Below are positions 31,023 to 32,174 of a stretch of DNA of 32,174 nt, piece by piece. The first letter of the stretch is position 1; every line of letters starts with the position of its first letter. The stretch lies in NCBI GenBank assembly GCA_000337115.1, contig AOIR01000040.1, positions 1-32,174 of the forward strand. The letters are read 5' to 3'. Origin of the DNA: Natrinema thermotolerans DSM 11552. GTDB taxonomy: Archaea > Halobacteriota > Halobacteria > Halobacteriales > Natrialbaceae. Both the position numbers and the translations under genes were made by a program. The notes under the pieces were generated by a model. It had not been told where the DNA came from, ran no database searches, and worked only from the letters and a program-made list of their open reading frames with translations.

Positions 31023-32174
31023 ATGACTGACGACGCGGACGCGACGAGAGGAGTCGAGGGGGGCGGTCGGCGACGGGAACTGACCGCTCGACTCGCCGTC
31101 CCCGAGATGGACTGTCCGTCCTGTGCGGGGAAGGTCGACAAGAGTCTGGGGCGGGTCGACGGGGTCGTCGACGCCGACCTCAATCCGACGACCGGGACGG
31201 CCACGGTCACGTACGACCGCGATCGAACCAGCGAGGCCGACGTGGCCGCGGCGATCGAAGGCGCCGGCTACGAGGTCACCGGAGGAACGGCCGACGACGG
31301 GGCGACGGAATCGGACTCGAGCGGCGACGGCGTCGACGTCGCACCGCCCTCGGAGGTCTGGACGAGTCCGCGCGCGAAGAAGACGTGGCTCGGTGCGGTG
31401 TTCGTCACGCTCGGACTGGGCTTCGAGTTCCTCCTGACGGGCGGCAACGTCGCGGTGGCGAGCGTCCTCGAGTATCCCCTCCACGTCTCGGATCTGCTCT
31501 TTCTCGGGGCGGTCGCGGTCAGCGGCGTCCCCGTCGTCCGCAGCGGCTACTACTCCGCGAAGAACCGGAGCCTCGACATCGACCTCCTGATGGGGACGGC
31601 GATCATCGCCGCGACCGGGATCGGCTACTTCGTCGAAGCCGCGACGCTGGCCGTCCTCTTTAGCATCGCCGAACTGCTCGAGGACTACGCGATGGACCGG
31701 GCGCGGGACTCCCTGCGAGAACTGATGGAGCTGTCGCCGGACGAGGCCACAGTCATGCGCGACGGCGAGGAGGTGACCGTCGACGCGGACGACGTGGCGG
31801 TCGGCGAGACCGTCGTCGTCCGGCCCGGGGACAAGATCCCGCTCGACGGGACGGTCCGTGAGGGCGAGAGCGCGGTCGACGAGTCGCCGATCACCGGCGA
31901 GAGCGTCCCCGTGGACAAATCGACCGGCGACGAGGTGTACGCCGGAACCATCACCGAGGACGGCTACCTCGAGGTCGAGGTCACTTCGACGGCGGGCGAT
32001 TCGACGCTCTCACGGATCATCGAGATGGTCCAGGGGGCACAGGCCGACAAGACGGAAACCGAGCAGTTCGTCGACCGATTCGCGGGCTACTATACGCCCG
32101 TCGTGGTCGTCCTGGCGATCCTGACCGCCGCCGTGCCGCCGCTTCTCATCGGCGACACCGTCACCGCGGGGGTC
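31023..32174 (+). CDS. Heavy-metal P-type ATPase (Zn/Cd type), 3' truncated by the window
   Basis: The 384 visible residues are the N-terminal half of a P1B-type ATPase that pumps heavy-metal ions out of the cell. A metal-binding HMA domain carries MDCPSC (Cys31, Cys34). The first membrane helices follow (WLGAVFVTLGLGFEFLL onward), then SLDIDLLMGTAIIAATGIGYFVEAATLAVLFSIAELLEDYAMDRARDSLRELM, typical of ZntA/CadA-like enzymes, and the actuator loop with TGES (291-294). The ion-selecting CPx helix and the phosphorylated DKTGT lie beyond the window edge, so Zn/Cd versus Cu cannot be confirmed. ATG 31023 follows TATA GCTTATCG (30991-30998). It is likely regulated by the preceding HTH-10 protein. 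Confidence 0.94.
   Translation, partial: MTDDADATRGVEGGGRRRELTARLAVPEMDCPSCAGKVDKSLGRVDGVVDADLNPTTGTATVTYDRDRTSEADVAAAIEGAGYEVTGGTADDGATESDSSGDGVDVAPPSEVWTSPRAKKTWLGAVFVTLGLGFEFLLTGGNVAVASVLEYPLHVSDLLFLGAVAVSGVPVVRSGYYSAKNRSLDIDLLMGTAIIAATGIGYFVEAATLAVLFSIAELLEDYAMDRARDSLRELMELSPDEATVMRDGEEVTVDADDVAVGETVVVRPGDKIPLDGTVREGESAVDESPITGESVPVDKSTGDEVYAGTITEDGYLEVEVTSTAGDSTLSRIIEMVQGAQADKTETEQFVDRFAGYYTPVVVVLAILTAAVPPLLIGDTVTAGV

Noticed and set aside
1-32174. CRISPR arrays, rRNA genes or complete insertion sequences
   Set aside because: No regularly spaced repeats, rRNA stretches, transposase genes or matching terminal inverted repeats were seen; the only tandem repeat is the single 21-bp duplication.

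Overview
The window is chromosomal DNA from an extremely halophilic archaeon (class Halobacteria). The evidence is uniformly high G+C with G/C-rich third codon positions, very acidic proteins rich in Asp and Glu, TATA-like boxes about 25-30 bases upstream of start codons (leaderless transcripts), and haloarchaeal families such as HalX response regulators, HTH-10 (Bat-type) regulators, archaeal GTP cyclohydrolase III and long PAS/GAF histidine kinases. A Natrinema/Haloterrigena-like genus is plausible but cannot be fixed from the sequence. The first 19 bases are the Tn5/Nextera mosaic end, so the left edge is a contig end with residual library adapter and the first gene is truncated there. The right edge cuts a metal-transporting P-type ATPase.

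Layout. 1-5 kb: truncated PAS histidine kinase, a DUF5785-like protein, GTP cyclohydrolase III (first step of archaeal riboflavin/F420 synthesis), a CBS-pair protein ending in a zinc ribbon, phosphoglycerate kinase overlapped by a GNAT acetyltransferase, and tRNA-Thr(UGU). 5-9 kb: a small membrane protein on the minus strand, a divergent DCC-thioredoxin-like/HTTM pair, a universal stress protein and a divergent multi-pass membrane protein. 9.1-10.5 kb: an island of clearly lower G+C with a Tat-exported cysteine-rich protein and a small DUF5518-like membrane protein, followed by a gap with a hairpin and a 21-bp tandem duplication. 10.9-13.3 kb: an acyl-CoA synthetase/isomerase-like crotonase operon with a perfect inverted repeat just downstream of its TATA box.

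13.3-24.6 kb: a dCTP deaminase/dUTPase-family protein, a PAP2-type membrane enzyme, an O-methyltransferase, a 1144-residue six-PAS/one-GAF histidine kinase bracketed by two paralogous four-helix membrane proteins, an unknown protein, an MscS-type membrane protein, a creatininase-family amidohydrolase (possible ArfB deformylase, the step after GTP cyclohydrolase III), a NikR-like regulator, a cupin and a frame-disrupted membrane protein gene.

24.7-32.2 kb: an acyl-CoA dehydrogenase, a HalX response regulator, a fused 3-hydroxyacyl-CoA dehydrogenase/enoyl-CoA hydratase divergent from a second acyl-CoA dehydrogenase, then an HTH-10 regulator and a Zn/Cd-type P-type ATPase forming a metal-response module. 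Together the acyl-CoA synthetase, dehydrogenases, hydratase/dehydrogenase and crotonase cover most of beta-oxidation; no thiolase or ETF lies in the window. The least explained parts are the low-G+C island, the kinase with its two flanking paralogs, and the palindromes in the fatty-acid and metal promoters.
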